This document shows, piece by piece, positions 31,505 through 41,841 of a stretch of 64,000 bases of DNA. Position 1 is the stretch's first letter. Each line of letters opens with the position of its first letter. The DNA lies in the NCBI GenBank assembly GCA_048772705.1, contig JBLWGC010000230.1:1550001-1614000 (forward strand), read 5' to 3'. The notes under the pieces were generated by a model, which was given only the letters and a program-made list of their open reading frames with translations, had not been told where the DNA came from and ran no database searches. The translations under genes and the position numbers were made by a program. Source of the DNA: Leidyana gryllorum EB-2025a (lineage: Eukaryota; Apicomplexa).

Positions 31505-33169
31505 TCAATCTTGCTCCACCTCATAGCGTTCTCGTAGCGAATCACGAATACACTCGTACCAGTCATCGGGCGCTCCGGTGTCCTGTTCGTCAACATCCGT
31601 TTGCTTGAAAAGGAAAGGTTTCCTCTCCTGTGGTTTCGTCTCCTGTGGTTCGGTTGATGATGGATTTTCACGAATGATTTTCAGTCTGCCACCATCGAAC
31701 TCGGCAGCTGACAGAGTCAGGATACCTTCGGCATCGATATCAAACACCAACACCGTCTTCGAGCATTCAATACAGTGTCTATACCCTTTCAAGCGGAATA
31801 CACCCAACACGCGCTTGTCCTTTGCATTGTCAGCGTCGCCTTCGAATACTCGAATGGTGGCGCAGTCCTGCGATATGGCACCAACGTTGGCCTCGTGGTA
31901 GCACTTCTTGGGAACTATAAGATTTCGGTCAAGAAAACTGTCCATTTTGCCATCACTAGTCTGCACCCAGAGAGACATGGAAGCCACATCGACCAGCAGG
32001 AGATCTTTGAAGTGATCTCCACTCGTTTTACCGAGTACGGCAGCGTAGATAGCGGCACCATAGGCGACGGACTCATCCGGCTTGACAGAACCAGTAGGCT
32101 CTTTGCCGGAAAAGAAGTCTTTGACCAGCTGTTTGATCTTTGGTATGCGGCTGGAGCCTCCGACCATCACAATATCATCTATCTGTGTCTTCTCGAGGCG
32201 AGAATCCTTTATGACTCTTTCGAGGAGTTCCGTGCACTTACGGAAGTAATCAGCATTCAGCTCCTCAAAAAGGGTACGGCTTATTGGAATACAGATGTCA
32301 GCTCCTTGCATATCGAGTTCCACAAACGCCTGTGTGGCAGTAGATAGTGTGCGTTTGGCACGTTCACATTGTGTACGGAGACGTCGTTGGGCGCGCGGAT
32401 TTTGACTGATATCAATGTGGTATTTTGCTTCTAACTCCTTGGTACAGTGTTCGACCAGCCGAGTATCGAAATCTTGACCACCCAGATGGGTGTCACCCGC
32501 CGTTGCTTTGACCTCGTATAGCTCGTCCTCAATTGCTAAGACTGATACATCAAAGGTGCCACCTCCGAGGTCGAAGACCAGTACGTACTTCTCCCCTTTA
32601 TCAAAAGTCTGATTCGCGCCGTAGGCAATGGCCGTGGCCGAGGGTTCATTGAGGAGACGCAGGACAGTGAGCCCTGCGATCTCACCTGCCTCCCTGGTGG
32701 CTTGACGTTGGAAATTATCGAAATGCGCCGGTACACTGATGACAGCACGGGTGACAGACGTCCCCAGATGAGCTTCCGCGAGGTTTTTCATATTTGTCAA
32801 AATCATCGCACAGACCTCCTCAGGCCGGAGAGTCTTCTCTTCTCCGCCAGAGGAGACGCTGATCTCCGGCCGATTGTCGCGTCCTTCGGACATCTTGAAA
32901 GGCCAATGTTTCAAATCCTGCCGAACGTTCTCTTCATTGTACAGCCGACCAATCAGTCTTTTGGTGTCGAAGATAGTGTTCGTCACATTCCGGGCAATCT
33001 GGCCTTTAGCACTGTCGCCAATCAAACATTCATTTTCGTTGAAGGCAACTACACACGGTGTACGCATGTTGCCTTCGCAATTGTCAATAATGTCAACACT
33101 TCCATTGTTAAATACACCCACACAGCACGATACGGTACCAAGATCAATGCCAATAACGGGTCCCGACAT
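31505..33169 (-). CDS. Divergent HSP70 lacking the C-terminal lid and EEVD, copy B
   Basis: Intronless, 554 residues, about 90 shorter than a full HSP70. The nucleotide-binding domain keeps its key residues: GIDLGTVSCCVG (first Thr kept), [31 protein letters not shown] and VGGSSRIPKIKQ, so ATP binding and hydrolysis are plausible. The beta substrate-binding part is recognisable but diverged (TIRVFEGDADNAKDKRVLG, ILTLSAAEFDGG). Instead of the helical lid there is a charged tail with PQETKPQERKP, ending YEVEQD, not EEVD. The open frame over 550 codons means it is under constraint, not a fresh pseudogene. It may be a lidless, fast-exchange chaperone or a regulatory paralogue; this is inference. 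Confidence 0.9.
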   Translation of the reverse strand: MSGPVIGIDLGTVSCCVGVFNNGSVDIIDNCEGNMRTPCVVAFNENECLIGDSAKGQIARNVTNTIFDTKRLIGRLYNEENVRQDLKHWPFKMSEGRDNRPEISVSSGGEEKTLRPEEVCAMILTNMKNLAEAHLGTSVTRAVISVPAHFDNFQRQATREAGEIAGLTVLRLLNEPSATAIAYGANQTFDKGEKYVLVFDLGGGTFDVSVLAIEDELYEVKATAGDTHLGGQDFDTRLVEHCTKELEAKYHIDISQNPRAQRRLRTQCERAKRTLSTATQAFVELDMQGADICIPISRTLFEELNADYFRKCTELLERVIKDSRLEKTQIDDIVMVGGSSRIPKIKQLVKDFFSGKEPTGSVKPDESVAYGAAIYAAVLGKTSGDHFKDLLLVDVASMSLWVQTSDGKMDSFLDRNLIVPKKCYHEANVGAISQDCATIRVFEGDADNAKDKRVLGVFRLKGYRHCIECSKTVLVFDIDAEGILTLSAAEFDGGRLKIIRENPSSTEPQETKPQERKPFLFKQTDVDEQDTGAPDDWYECIRDSLRERYEVEQD

Positions 33170-33246
33170 GGTCCGCGATGCAGGCTATGCACAAAAAGTT
33201 CACAGGGTGTGACGAAATAACTCACAGTGTCACCCTATGTTGGGGG

Positions 33247-34344
33247 TTAGACTTTCACTAAACTATCTTTTGTTCTGCAGTGGTCTGATGACTCATTTGT
33301 TATTGGCTCGCTGGACTGTGATGTCTGGTCATTGACGCCTAACTCCAGCAGGGAACTACTGGGAACAATGTCAGTGCCCTTGTCACCACCAGTGTTGGTG
33401 AGGATAGCAGCCTGAACGGCAGCACCGTAGGCGACGGCCTCATCGGGGTTGATGGAACGGCAGGGCTCCTTGCCGTTGAAAGAGTCTTGGACGAGCTGTT
33501 TGATCTTGGGGATACGGGTAGAACCACCGACCAAGACGATCTCGTGGACGTTCTTCTTGGCGATGCCGGAATCCCGAATGACCTGTTTTACCATCTCCTC
33601 ACACTTACGCAAGTAGTCCGTGATGAGATCTCCGGAAAGGACGCGAGTGAGACGAATACTGACTTCTCCTTCATCTCCATCGATGTCAACATTGACCTCT
33701 TTGGCAGAAGAGAGGGAACAGTTGGCGCGCTCACACTGAGTACGAAGGTGATTCAGCCTACAGGGTTCTGTCGAAGGTCAGTTTTATGCCGGATCCTCAG
33801 TTCCGCCACACAGTAGTCAACAAGACGGTTGTCAAAGTCCACTCCACCCAGATTCACGTCGCCAACCGTGGCCTTTACCTCAGGAATACCCCCTCTAACG
33901 GTGAGGAGGGACACATCGAAAGTACCACCACCAAGATCGAAGACCACAACATTCTTCCCGCCGGTTTCAGACTTTTTGTGCAAACCGTAGGCGATGGCCA
34001 CGGCAGGGGCCTCGCTGATGATGCGCAGAACCTCCATACCGGCGACCTCCACAGCGTCCTTGACAGCTTGACGCTGGGGAGTGGCCGAAGCACGCGGGAA
34101 CAGTAACAACAGCCTGAGTTACGTTCGTGTTCAGATAAACTTCAGCGCTTTCCCCATCTTCCGCAGGAGCATAGCACAGATCTCCTCCGGGTGAAAGCTC
34201 TTTTTCCGCCCCTGGAACTCTCCTAAAATGAGCGCTTTGTCCTCGGGTCCGGTAAAAACTGTGACAGGCTAGTGTCCGAGGTGACTTCGTACAGCAGTTG
34301 GTTGCTCCAAAGTCAATACCAATGGCTTGTCTGTGCGACGGCAT
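33247..34344 (-). pseudogene. HSP70 pseudogene with a conversion tract, copy C
   Basis: Homology to HSP70 begins at an ATG at 34342-34344 (QAIGIDFGATNCC) and then jumps over about 60 residues of the first lobe. It continues in three different frames ([44 protein letters not shown]) and ends near residue 400 of the family, with no lid. Frameshifts and an internal deletion show it is broken. The stretch 33391-33573 is almost identical to functional copies A and D, mixing variants of each, while the stretch 33640-33780 is much more diverged; the former is probably a conversion tract from the working genes. Confidence 0.85.
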
Positions 34345-34720
34345 CCAATGAAGATGTGTACAGAGGTGTGCAGCGTGGAGGGGTCTCAATTGACGACGTC
34401 CTGACACAAAAAATCCAATATCAGGAACCAAGGCGCTCACAGTGTCGACCAGCTCGAATCTGGAGCTGCACTGGGGAGAGAGCCTCTCAATACCCGTCTC
34501 AATAAGTTCTCAGCACACGAATACCCTTTTCTCTCCCCTGAGCAGAAACATAACTCGCAGTACGGCCTTCACAGGCTCGTAACATCTGAGAGAGGTTGTG
34601 GGTATGCAATAATCGAACACGAATCAGAGAAGGGCAAAAAGGGGAGTCCAGTTCAGAAAAACACTGACAACAAAAACCAAATCACTTCGCGATATTTGTT
34701 CAAAGAGCCGTAGAGTTCAT
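34345..34720. other. Intergenic between HSP70 pseudogene and copy D
   Basis: 376 bp of unique sequence that contains the 3' end of copy D. No gene or repeat seen. Confidence 0.4.
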
Positions 34721-36655
34721 TTAATCCACCTCCTCAACAGTGGGACCGCCAGCGCCACCGGGCATACCGCCGGGCATCCCACCAGGCATTCCACCGGGCA
34801 TCCCACCCGGATTACCGGCCTGGTAGATCTTCGTCATGATAGGATTGCAAACAGCTTCAAGTTCCTTCTGCTTCGCTTCGAACTCCTCCTTCGACGCTGT
34901 TTCGTTAGCAGACAACCACGAGAGAACTTCTTCGCATTTTTTCTCAACAGTCTGGCGGTCGGCTTCGTCGACCTTCGATTTGATTTGCTCATCACTCATG
35001 GTGGCCTTCATTGAGTAGCAGTACTGCTCAACACCATTCTTCGCCTCAATGCGTTCCTTAACTTTCCGGTCCTCTTCGGCGAAGGTTTCAGCCTCCCTTA
35101 CCATACGGTCTATGTCGTTTTGAGACAGGCGACCCTTCTCGTTGGTGATGGTGATCTTGTTGGACTTGCCAGTGGCCTTCTCAACAGCAGAGACGTTGAG
35201 GATACCGTTGGCATCGACATCGAAGGTGACATCGATCTGAGGAACACCACGAGGGGCGGGGGGGATGCCATCAAGGTGGAATTTACCCAGAATGTTGTTG
35301 TCTTTGGTCATGGCACGCTCACCCTCGAAGACTTGGATGAGGACACCGGGCTGGTTGTCCGCGTAGGTGGTGAAAGTCTGAGTCTTCTTGGTGGGAATTG
35401 TGGTGTTACGCTCGATCAACTTGGTCATCACACCGCCAGCAGTCTCCAAACCGAGAGAGAGGGGAGCGACGTCGAGGAGAAGGAGGTCAGTGACCTTGGC
35501 TCCACCGGCATCGGTAAGGATAGCAGCCTGAACGGCAGCACCGTAGGCGACGGCCTCATCGGGGTTGATGGAACGGCAGGGCTCCTTGCCGTTGAAAGAG
35601 TCTTGGACGAGCTGTTTGATTTTTGGGATACGGGTAGAACCACCGACCAAGACGATCTCGTGGACGTCTTTTTTGGCGATGCCGGAGTCTTTGAGCACTT
35701 TATCGACGGGTTCCATACATTTGCGGAAGTAATCCATGTTGAGGTCCTCGAAACGGGCGCGAGTGATGCTCAGGTTGAAGTCCACGCCATCAACATCGAG
35801 CTCAATTGACGCTTGAGTGGCAGTCGACAATGTACGCTTGACACGTTCACACTGAGTGCGGAGACGACGCAGGGCACGCGGGTTCTGACGGAGGTCAGTC
35901 TTGTGCTTCTTCAGGAACTCGTTGACGCAGTAGTCAACAAGACGGTTGTCGAAGTCTTCACCACCGAGATGGGTGTCACCAGCAGTGGCCTTGACCTCGA
36001 AGATACCCTCTTCGATGGTGAGGAGGGAGACATCGAAAGTACCACCACCGAGATCGAAGATGAGGACGTTCTTCTCGCCGGCCTCAGACTTCTTATCCAA
36101 ACCGTAGGCGATGGCAGCGGCGGTGGGCTCGTTGATGATACGCAGAACTGTAAGACCAGCGATTTGTCCCGCATCTTTAGTAGCTTGGCGCTGAGAGTCG
36201 TTGAAATAGGCGGGGACGGTGATGACAGCTTGAGAAACAGCATGACCGACATAGGCTTCAGCAGTCTCCTTCATCTTAGTCAGAACCATAGCAGAGATCT
36301 CCTCAGGGTGGAAAGTCTTCTTCTGGCCCTGAAACTTGACTTCGATGAGGGGTTTGTCATCAGCTCCAGCGACAACTTTGAAAGGCCAGTGCTTGAGGTC
36401 GCTTTGGACGGCGGGGTCCTGGAATTTGCGACCGATGAGACGCTTGGCGTCGAAAACAGTGTTCTCGACGTTGCGAGCGAACTGGTTCTGAGCGGCCTCA
36501 CCAATCAGACGCTCAGTGTCAGTAAAGGCAACAACAGAAGGAGTGGTTCTGTTGCCTTGGTCGTTGGCGATGATTTCAACTCCTTCGTTCTTGAAGATAC
36601 CCACGCAGGAGTAGGTAGTACCAAGATCGATACCGATGGCGGTCTTGGCGGTCAT
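34721..36655 (-). CDS. HSP70: Cytosolic HSP70 chaperone, copy D
   Basis: Intronless, 644 residues, complete. It starts [19 protein letters not shown], has all nucleotide-site motifs ([44 protein letters not shown]), four GGMP repeats and a terminal EEVD. It is the first gene of the minus-strand HSP70 array. Compared with copy A the protein differs mainly in the N-terminus, the ATPase subdomain around AGADDKPL and the lid, while several DNA blocks of 50-140 bp are identical to A. The likely role is the general cytosolic/nuclear folding chaperone, induced or constitutive; which copy is heat-induced cannot be told from the sequence. Confidence 0.98.
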   Translation of the reverse strand: MTAKTAIGIDLGTTYSCVGIFKNEGVEIIANDQGNRTTPSVVAFTDTERLIGEAAQNQFARNVENTVFDAKRLIGRKFQDPAVQSDLKHWPFKVVAGADDKPLIEVKFQGQKKTFHPEEISAMVLTKMKETAEAYVGHAVSQAVITVPAYFNDSQRQATKDAGQIAGLTVLRIINEPTAAAIAYGLDKKSEAGEKNVLIFDLGGGTFDVSLLTIEEGIFEVKATAGDTHLGGEDFDNRLVDYCVNEFLKKHKTDLRQNPRALRRLRTQCERVKRTLSTATQASIELDVDGVDFNLSITRARFEDLNMDYFRKCMEPVDKVLKDSGIAKKDVHEIVLVGGSTRIPKIKQLVQDSFNGKEPCRSINPDEAVAYGAAVQAAILTDAGGAKVTDLLLLDVAPLSLGLETAGGVMTKLIERNTTIPTKKTQTFTTYADNQPGVLIQVFEGERAMTKDNNILGKFHLDGIPPAPRGVPQIDVTFDVDANGILNVSAVEKATGKSNKITITNEKGRLSQNDIDRMVREAETFAEEDRKVKERIEAKNGVEQYCYSMKATMSDEQIKSKVDEADRQTVEKKCEEVLSWLSANETASKEEFEAKQKELEAVCNPIMTKIYQAGNPGGMPGGMPGGMPGGMPGGAGGPTVEEVD

Positions 36656-36987
36656 GGCTGGGGCTCAGCAATCGAAACAGTCACTTACAGGAAGATAGAG
36701 ATCCAAAGTTGATACAATTATCCAATCTATTTCTTAACCCAATAGAGTGTCCCGTCGTGTCTCCCGTGTCTCTGATGTGACAGTACGGTCTGCATCTGAA
36801 GCATATTGAAACACTGCGCACTTCGCTATGCTTCAACTCGCGACCAGACTCCGCGCTCGCGCGCCGGAGACTCCCCCTCGCAGGAAAGCAGTTGAGGAAA
36901 AGGTCGAGAGCCGCCGACGGATGGCCGTTGCCTTACGTCAGCAATTCCATCGCTAATTACCACCTAAAGCATAGTACAGCTACCACC
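36656..36987. promoter_or_regulatory. Divergent promoter region between HSP70 copy D and the 523-residue protein gene
   Basis: 332 bp between two start codons pointing away from each other, so both promoters must lie here. A 7-bp inverted repeat (GAAGCAT at 36798-36804, ATGCTTC at 36828-36834) encloses further GAA and TTC triplets spaced 10 bp apart on each arm. This resembles, but does not fully match, heat-shock element spacing. Confidence 0.4.
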
Positions 36988-38559
36988 ATGTTTACTGCTC
37001 AGGTTGAAAAGACTTCTTACCACGCGGCCCCCACTAAGAACGGTTCTACTTGGCTCACGCCCCGTTGTTTACCCGTTATTAATGACAACGGAACGGTTAT
37101 TGGTTCTGGTTGGTGCCTGGTACATAAGGGAGCCGTGGGTACCGTCCCGCCAAGCACTGCGCCCTCGGCCTCTCCTCGGTTCCAGAACCTTTCTGACCAG
37201 ACTCGTACCGCTGACTCATTAAGCGCGGTACCAAAGGCTACTGCGTTTGTCGATGAGACCAAAGAGTTGTTCGGCTCCTTCAGAGCCAACATGTCTACCC
37301 TCGTCTCTTCCTTCTCCACACGACTGCCGGCACCCGCTCTGGCTCTGATCCACAGAGCTATCCAGAGCACCCTTGACCCCGAGCTCTTCTCCGTCAGGGT
37401 CCACCAAAGCGCGTGGGTCAATGCCACGTCGACGGCCGTCAAACATGCGACAATCTACACGAACGATTGTTTGAATTATATCCACAAAGCTCTGTCGGCT
37501 TCACTCGGAGCCTCAGAAATCCAAGCGCTGAATGAACTCGTACACACATACACTGAAAGTGTGAACGAGCTGTCAGTGGGACACCGTCAAAATCTGGCCT
37601 GTGTCATCAACAACCTCGAAGCTGAGGAGGAAACATTTGATGGTCGAATGACCGAAATGATGGATTCTCTGATGACAGAGCTGACCGAACTTCTCGTGAG
37701 TCTTCAGGAGAAAGCTGAAATGACGCCTCCCCGTTCAAAGTACTTGGAGCACTCGGGGCTCCACCCCGAGCCGATGTGCTCTCCCAAGTCGACGTCCCCC
37801 ATCGACAACACTCTCGATACTCTCAGCGCTTTCCCCACTTTCCAGTACAGAGAGGCACAGACTGCTGTTCCCGCTGAAGTGACGGAACGTCAAACTTCCA
37901 TCATCAGCTCGGATCTGAAAAGCAGAGAGTCGTCTTGCGAACCGGAAGACTTGGATCTGTCCCCAGTCTACACCTCCCAGTCTCCTGAAACCAGCAGCAT
38001 TCACCCCACCACAATCTATAGTGGCTTCCACAGCCCGATGCACGCAGCCTCTCCTTATCTCCCGACTGTGACCAGTCGCAGACTTCCAGTGGCTAAACGG
38101 CTAACCGAGTCTATGTGTGATGCAGACAGGGACAAGAGGAGGGCCGAATACATCTCCTCGCGAGAGAAACGGCGTCGAGTTATCAGTACGGCTCGCTCGA
38201 GCGTCTATCTCTCTCACAAAACGGCACATGAGCAGGTACGCACAGAGAGGGACCATCGTCATCAGAGATTGATGGCACTTGAAAAGGAACGTCTGGCGGC
38301 GATTCGTCGCCGGCTAGCTGAGAGGAAGATAAGAAGATTGACCCGACGGCAGCCATCTCAACGGACCCCCTCCTCCTCGGTTCCCCCTCCCAATCCATCA
38401 GAAGCAGCAGAGTTGCCGCCCAATCCGACCTCCAACTGCTCTGCCATCCGCCAATGTGTCAACAGAACACTATCTCTCTTTGTGCATCTCCACCCGATGC
38501 AGTGTGTGGTTAATCTCACTCGCAGAGCGAAGTCTCTCCACAGCAGATTGGTCCAATAG
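36988..38559 (+). CDS. Intronless protein with central helical region and basic coiled C-terminus; function unknown
   Basis: 523 residues from the ATG at 36988 (MFTAQVEKTSYHAAPTKNG); the frame extends upstream only through a non-ATG codon. Residues about 85-240 look helical (LIHRAIQSTLDPELFSVRVH, then MTEMMDSLMTELTELLVSLQ). A Ser/Pro/Thr-rich disordered part follows, then a strongly basic helical stretch near 380-460 (ALEKERLAAIRRRLAERKI), typical of a coiled coil or nucleic-acid-binding tail. I do not recognise the family. It is transcribed away from HSP70 copy D from a shared upstream region. Confidence 0.65.
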   Translation: MFTAQVEKTSYHAAPTKNGSTWLTPRCLPVINDNGTVIGSGWCLVHKGAVGTVPPSTAPSASPRFQNLSDQTRTADSLSAVPKATAFVDETKELFGSFRANMSTLVSSFSTRLPAPALALIHRAIQSTLDPELFSVRVHQSAWVNATSTAVKHATIYTNDCLNYIHKALSASLGASEIQALNELVHTYTESVNELSVGHRQNLACVINNLEAEEETFDGRMTEMMDSLMTELTELLVSLQEKAEMTPPRSKYLEHSGLHPEPMCSPKSTSPIDNTLDTLSAFPTFQYREAQTAVPAEVTERQTSIISSDLKSRESSCEPEDLDLSPVYTSQSPETSSIHPTTIYSGFHSPMHAASPYLPTVTSRRLPVAKRLTESMCDADRDKRRAEYISSREKRRRVISTARSSVYLSHKTAHEQVRTERDHRHQRLMALEKERLAAIRRRLAERKIRRLTRRQPSQRTPSSSVPPPNPSEAAELPPNPTSNCSAIRQCVNRTLSLFVHLHPMQCVVNLTRRAKSLHSRLVQ

Positions 38560-39225
38560 ATCTTCGAATATCAATTTTCCAACAGATGAGAGAGAGAGCA
38601 CTCTGATGATTATCGACCGATATATATATTCACTATGATTATCAAATTGAATTGGATTCCACTGTTCTTCAATGCTGTTTGTAATTGTTTAGGCTTTGTA
38701 AAGCTGAACTCGTAGAAAATCAAAGTTTGTCCCATATTACACTATCTGCAGCGCTCAACAAACAAAGCTCGGCCTCAACGAACAAAGCTCGACTCCCACG
38801 AACAAAGCTCGTTCGAGGAGAGGGCAGAGCACCGGGTCACTCATCACAAAAGTACTCAGACAAATTCACAGATCCATTGTTTGACGACAAACAAAGATTG
38901 TCAACTATACACAGTACCCCCGTCGCGCACCCAAGCGGTGGTTATGAACGTATGTCTGCACCGACTTGGCTCCCTGCCGTCAACCCCTCTCTCCTCTCTC
39001 CTCTCTTCATCCACTGGGTGCTCACGATTTCGAAATCTCGTCAAACATGTTGGCTATTTGTCGTCCCAAAGTCGCGGAGCGCGGCTCAGATTGGCTCTCG
39101 TGATCGCGCCACATCGGAGAGAAAAGGGTCTCGGGAGAAGAGGTCCCGATCGCCTTGTCACAGTCAGCCTTGACTCTCCTGTCAAACCCAATCACACCTA
39201 ACGCTCCCCAGCAATCGCAAGGCTC
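38560..39225. other. Intergenic region upstream of the 861-residue protein gene
   Basis: 666 bp between two co-directional intronless genes. Apart from the 20-bp-periodic repeats at 38761-38811, nothing recognisable is seen. A short open frame within it shows no coding signature. Confidence 0.45.
38761..38811 (+). repeat. Three 11-bp direct repeats at exact 20-bp spacing
   Basis: The 11-mer AACAAAGCTCG occurs at 38761, 38781 and 38801. The spacers between copies differ, but the spacing is exactly 20 bp, about two helical turns, and the last two copies are preceded by CG. They lie some 420 bp upstream of the next start codon, so they could be sites for one DNA-binding protein. Confidence 0.75.
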
Positions 39226-41811
39226 ATGACAGCCACTCCCGTCCCCACCATCCACTTATCTTCTCCCGGCACTTTGGCTGATGCTGGTCCCACCCGGGGC
39301 GTCACAGACGCCCTCAGAAAGGATGCCGATCCACATTTTACCATTTCGGAGGGTCAGCACGGGATTGCATACGCGTTGCCGAAACCAGCGCCACACTGCC
39401 GATTGCCGCGGTCGGTCATGAAACCGGCAGAACTTCGCAAGTTTTGCGAGCACATCCAGCAGGGCGGGCTGGAGAAGGCAACGCACTTACCCCAGGGACC
39501 TCGAATGGTGATCAACGACACAACGGCAACAGTGATGTGGGAAGATCTCGATCCTGGTATTGCACACCTCATTCTCCAAGTATATGAGAAACTCAAAAAC
39601 AGGTTCGAGAACCCAATGGCGACACCCCCCACTGGTGGCTGGTACTCGGCAGCGTCACGGTTCCAACGGGGTCCTTCTTATGAACGTCCTCCTCCTCGTC
39701 CCTCTTGGCGCGCTACGACCGCGCCCCCCACACAGGAGGACCTCTCATCCGGTGGACCTGATGCCACTGAGTCATCAAACCCACCAATCCCAAAACCTGA
39801 CGACTCGGTCACTCCAAAGCAACGCGGGGTGGTACACTCAAATACGCAGCCTGATCAATCCGCTGCCAACCCATCGAATCCTTCTATACGTCCACCCATG
39901 ACGCCCACACAGACCAAGCGATCACTTCCCACGCACCGACAAGTCCCCAATGAATCAGCGCTCCCGCTGACGACTACCGCCTCTCCGGACCGGTCGCCGC
40001 CGGGCCCGCCCAACCGTCTCCGACCTCGCTGTGTCAGCCCTCTGGCGACACCCATTGATTCCGAAAAGTCACCAAGCGGCCTGAGTTCATCTAGCGACTT
40101 TGGGATCGCGCCTCCACCCAAACTCGCTGATTCACCATCGCAACAGAAACTCAGACGCCTCGGTAGTCTCCCAGTTCCGGCCGCCACGAATTACACCCCC
40201 GTCTTCATCAAGATGGACAGCGCACCTGCTCATGTCAATATAATACCTCCGCATGTCACAGGTGTTTACCCCTTCGATCTCACCAAACATCTCAAGATTC
40301 CCGATTTCGCGGTCATCACACCGTCCCAAACCTCTCACAACGGATCTCAGTGGTCCAATCACTCACTCTTGCTGAGTGGGGAAAAGACTTTCAAGTCACG
40401 CCTGGCCAAACACAAACCTTCACCTCCGAGGCAGGAGGCCGTGACTCAGTCAGCAGTGGCTGTTACCGCAGCTCGTGGCGTACCAGAGACCACTGTCGCC
40501 CCATCCGCACTCCCAGCTGCCCCCACCAGAGTCCGCACTGTCAGATTCGCCACGTACAATGAGTTTGTGAACCCTCCAGCTCCAGCATCATCACCACCGG
40601 TCCCCAGCTTTGCAGCCCCTCTCACCGGCAGTACCAGACGCCCAGCCAGACAGCGTGGGCGACTCACTCCTGCTAATCCCCCCCTCGTCTCTGCACTCCG
40701 AGCCACCAAAGCTCCTCCGGGCCGCACACTGCCTCCGCGAACACCATCTCACCCCTCAGTTTCGAATCGCTGCAGGTCGTCAATAGGTTCACCTTCAGTT
40801 CTTTCTAGCGGGCTTCCAACCACACGGAACCTCAAAGCCTCTCGACCGGTGGTGTCCGCGGCGCGGCCGCCTAAACCCGCTCTGAAGTCTCAAAGTGTCG
40901 TTGCAGCACCTCCTTCCCCGGACCCACCTCCACGTGTCTTGAGATTGACGAAACCTCTCAATCTCACAGCCATAGAGGTCGACAGCAGCGAAACTGACTC
41001 CATTATCTCTCCCTTCAAGCCTCAGCCAGCTGGGAAATCCACCAAGGTTGGTGCAGGCTTCCCTCAACTTGGGGCTAATAAGCAGCTTAGCCTCCCGGTC
41101 GGCTCTGCGTCAACAGAGCAGAAAGCAGACAAAGTCCCCCGCTGGAACGATGCCGGCTTCGCGAAGATCAAAGCGAATTGTGCCATCGTAAGTGCCACAC
41201 TTGCCGCCAATCAAGACATTTACGCCAACTACAATCCATATGGCCGCAATCAGAATGGAGGTCACCCAATATCCTATAACGCCATGCTCGAAGAGCTCAG
41301 CCGGCTACCAACTAGATCGTCCGTGGTACAACCGGCAGCAGGATTGGTCGACACCCCAGCTGTGACACGTGCATTTGTGACATCAAGGGCGCCTTTGATC
41401 ACAAACCGGTCGCGTTCCACCTGCCCCACGACCCCACTCGACAGCGCCTTGCCCACTCAGCGTAGGCCGCAGGTCCGGTCTCTGATTTCGCGACCGCAAC
41501 CTTCGGCCACTCGTAACGTGGCAAAGCCAGAGCCTCTTGGGATGCAACCGACCTACTTGCAAAGTCCACACACCCGGTTAGAAGACACTGCTTTGGAACG
41601 AGCACCGATCTTCAATCCCCCACCATTGCGAGGAGGACCGCCGCCAAGAATTAAGGCTCTGGAAGCTCCAAAGATGTCAGTGCGCTTACCCAATTTCGTG
41701 AAAGTCAGATTAAAGAATGCAGAGGAGTTAAGAGCTCGGGCTGAGGCTGAGAAAGCTGAGCGGCAAGCTCGAAGAATGCAAACAGAAAAACCAAGAGGAT
41801 TCATACATTGA
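39226..41811 (+). CDS. Pro/Ser/Thr-rich intronless disordered protein; function unknown
   Basis: 861 residues in one exon from the ATG at 39226. A short N-terminal part may fold (residues about 60-125: VMKPAELRKFCEHIQQGG, then DLDPGIAHLILQVYEKLKNR). Most of the rest is Pro/Ser/Thr/Arg-rich without repeats of fixed length. Near residue 640 is a less disordered patch (WNDAGFAKIKANCAIVSATL, then ISYNAMLEELSRLPTR). The C-terminus is a basic/acidic helix (AEELRARAEAEKAERQARR). The composition is like scaffold or cytoskeleton-associated proteins. I do not recognise the family. Confidence 0.65.
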   Translation: MTATPVPTIHLSSPGTLADAGPTRGVTDALRKDADPHFTISEGQHGIAYALPKPAPHCRLPRSVMKPAELRKFCEHIQQGGLEKATHLPQGPRMVINDTTATVMWEDLDPGIAHLILQVYEKLKNRFENPMATPPTGGWYSAASRFQRGPSYERPPPRPSWRATTAPPTQEDLSSGGPDATESSNPPIPKPDDSVTPKQRGVVHSNTQPDQSAANPSNPSIRPPMTPTQTKRSLPTHRQVPNESALPLTTTASPDRSPPGPPNRLRPRCVSPLATPIDSEKSPSGLSSSSDFGIAPPPKLADSPSQQKLRRLGSLPVPAATNYTPVFIKMDSAPAHVNIIPPHVTGVYPFDLTKHLKIPDFAVITPSQTSHNGSQWSNHSLLLSGEKTFKSRLAKHKPSPPRQEAVTQSAVAVTAARGVPETTVAPSALPAAPTRVRTVRFATYNEFVNPPAPASSPPVPSFAAPLTGSTRRPARQRGRLTPANPPLVSALRATKAPPGRTLPPRTPSHPSVSNRCRSSIGSPSVLSSGLPTTRNLKASRPVVSAARPPKPALKSQSVVAAPPSPDPPPRVLRLTKPLNLTAIEVDSSETDSIISPFKPQPAGKSTKVGAGFPQLGANKQLSLPVGSASTEQKADKVPRWNDAGFAKIKANCAIVSATLAANQDIYANYNPYGRNQNGGHPISYNAMLEELSRLPTRSSVVQPAAGLVDTPAVTRAFVTSRAPLITNRSRSTCPTTPLDSALPTQRRPQVRSLISRPQPSATRNVAKPEPLGMQPTYLQSPHTRLEDTALERAPIFNPPPLRGGPPPRIKALEAPKMSVRLPNFVKVRLKNAEELRARAEAEKAERQARRMQTEKPRGFIH

Positions 41812-41841
41812 TTGAGCACATGTGCAATAAGTTATGCGCAT

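Noticed and set aside
31396-31608. Small plus-strand frame between HSP70 copies
   Set aside because: Partly antisense to copy B and without recognisable content.
36798-36834. Heat-shock element in the HSP70 copy D upstream region
   Set aside because: GAA and TTC triplets are present and arranged as an inverted repeat, but the 5-bp alternation of a true element is not met; kept only as a weak note.
38761-38811. CRISPR-like spacing of direct repeats
   Set aside because: Only 11-bp repeats with 9-bp spacers, three copies, in a eukaryotic intergenic region; no cas genes.
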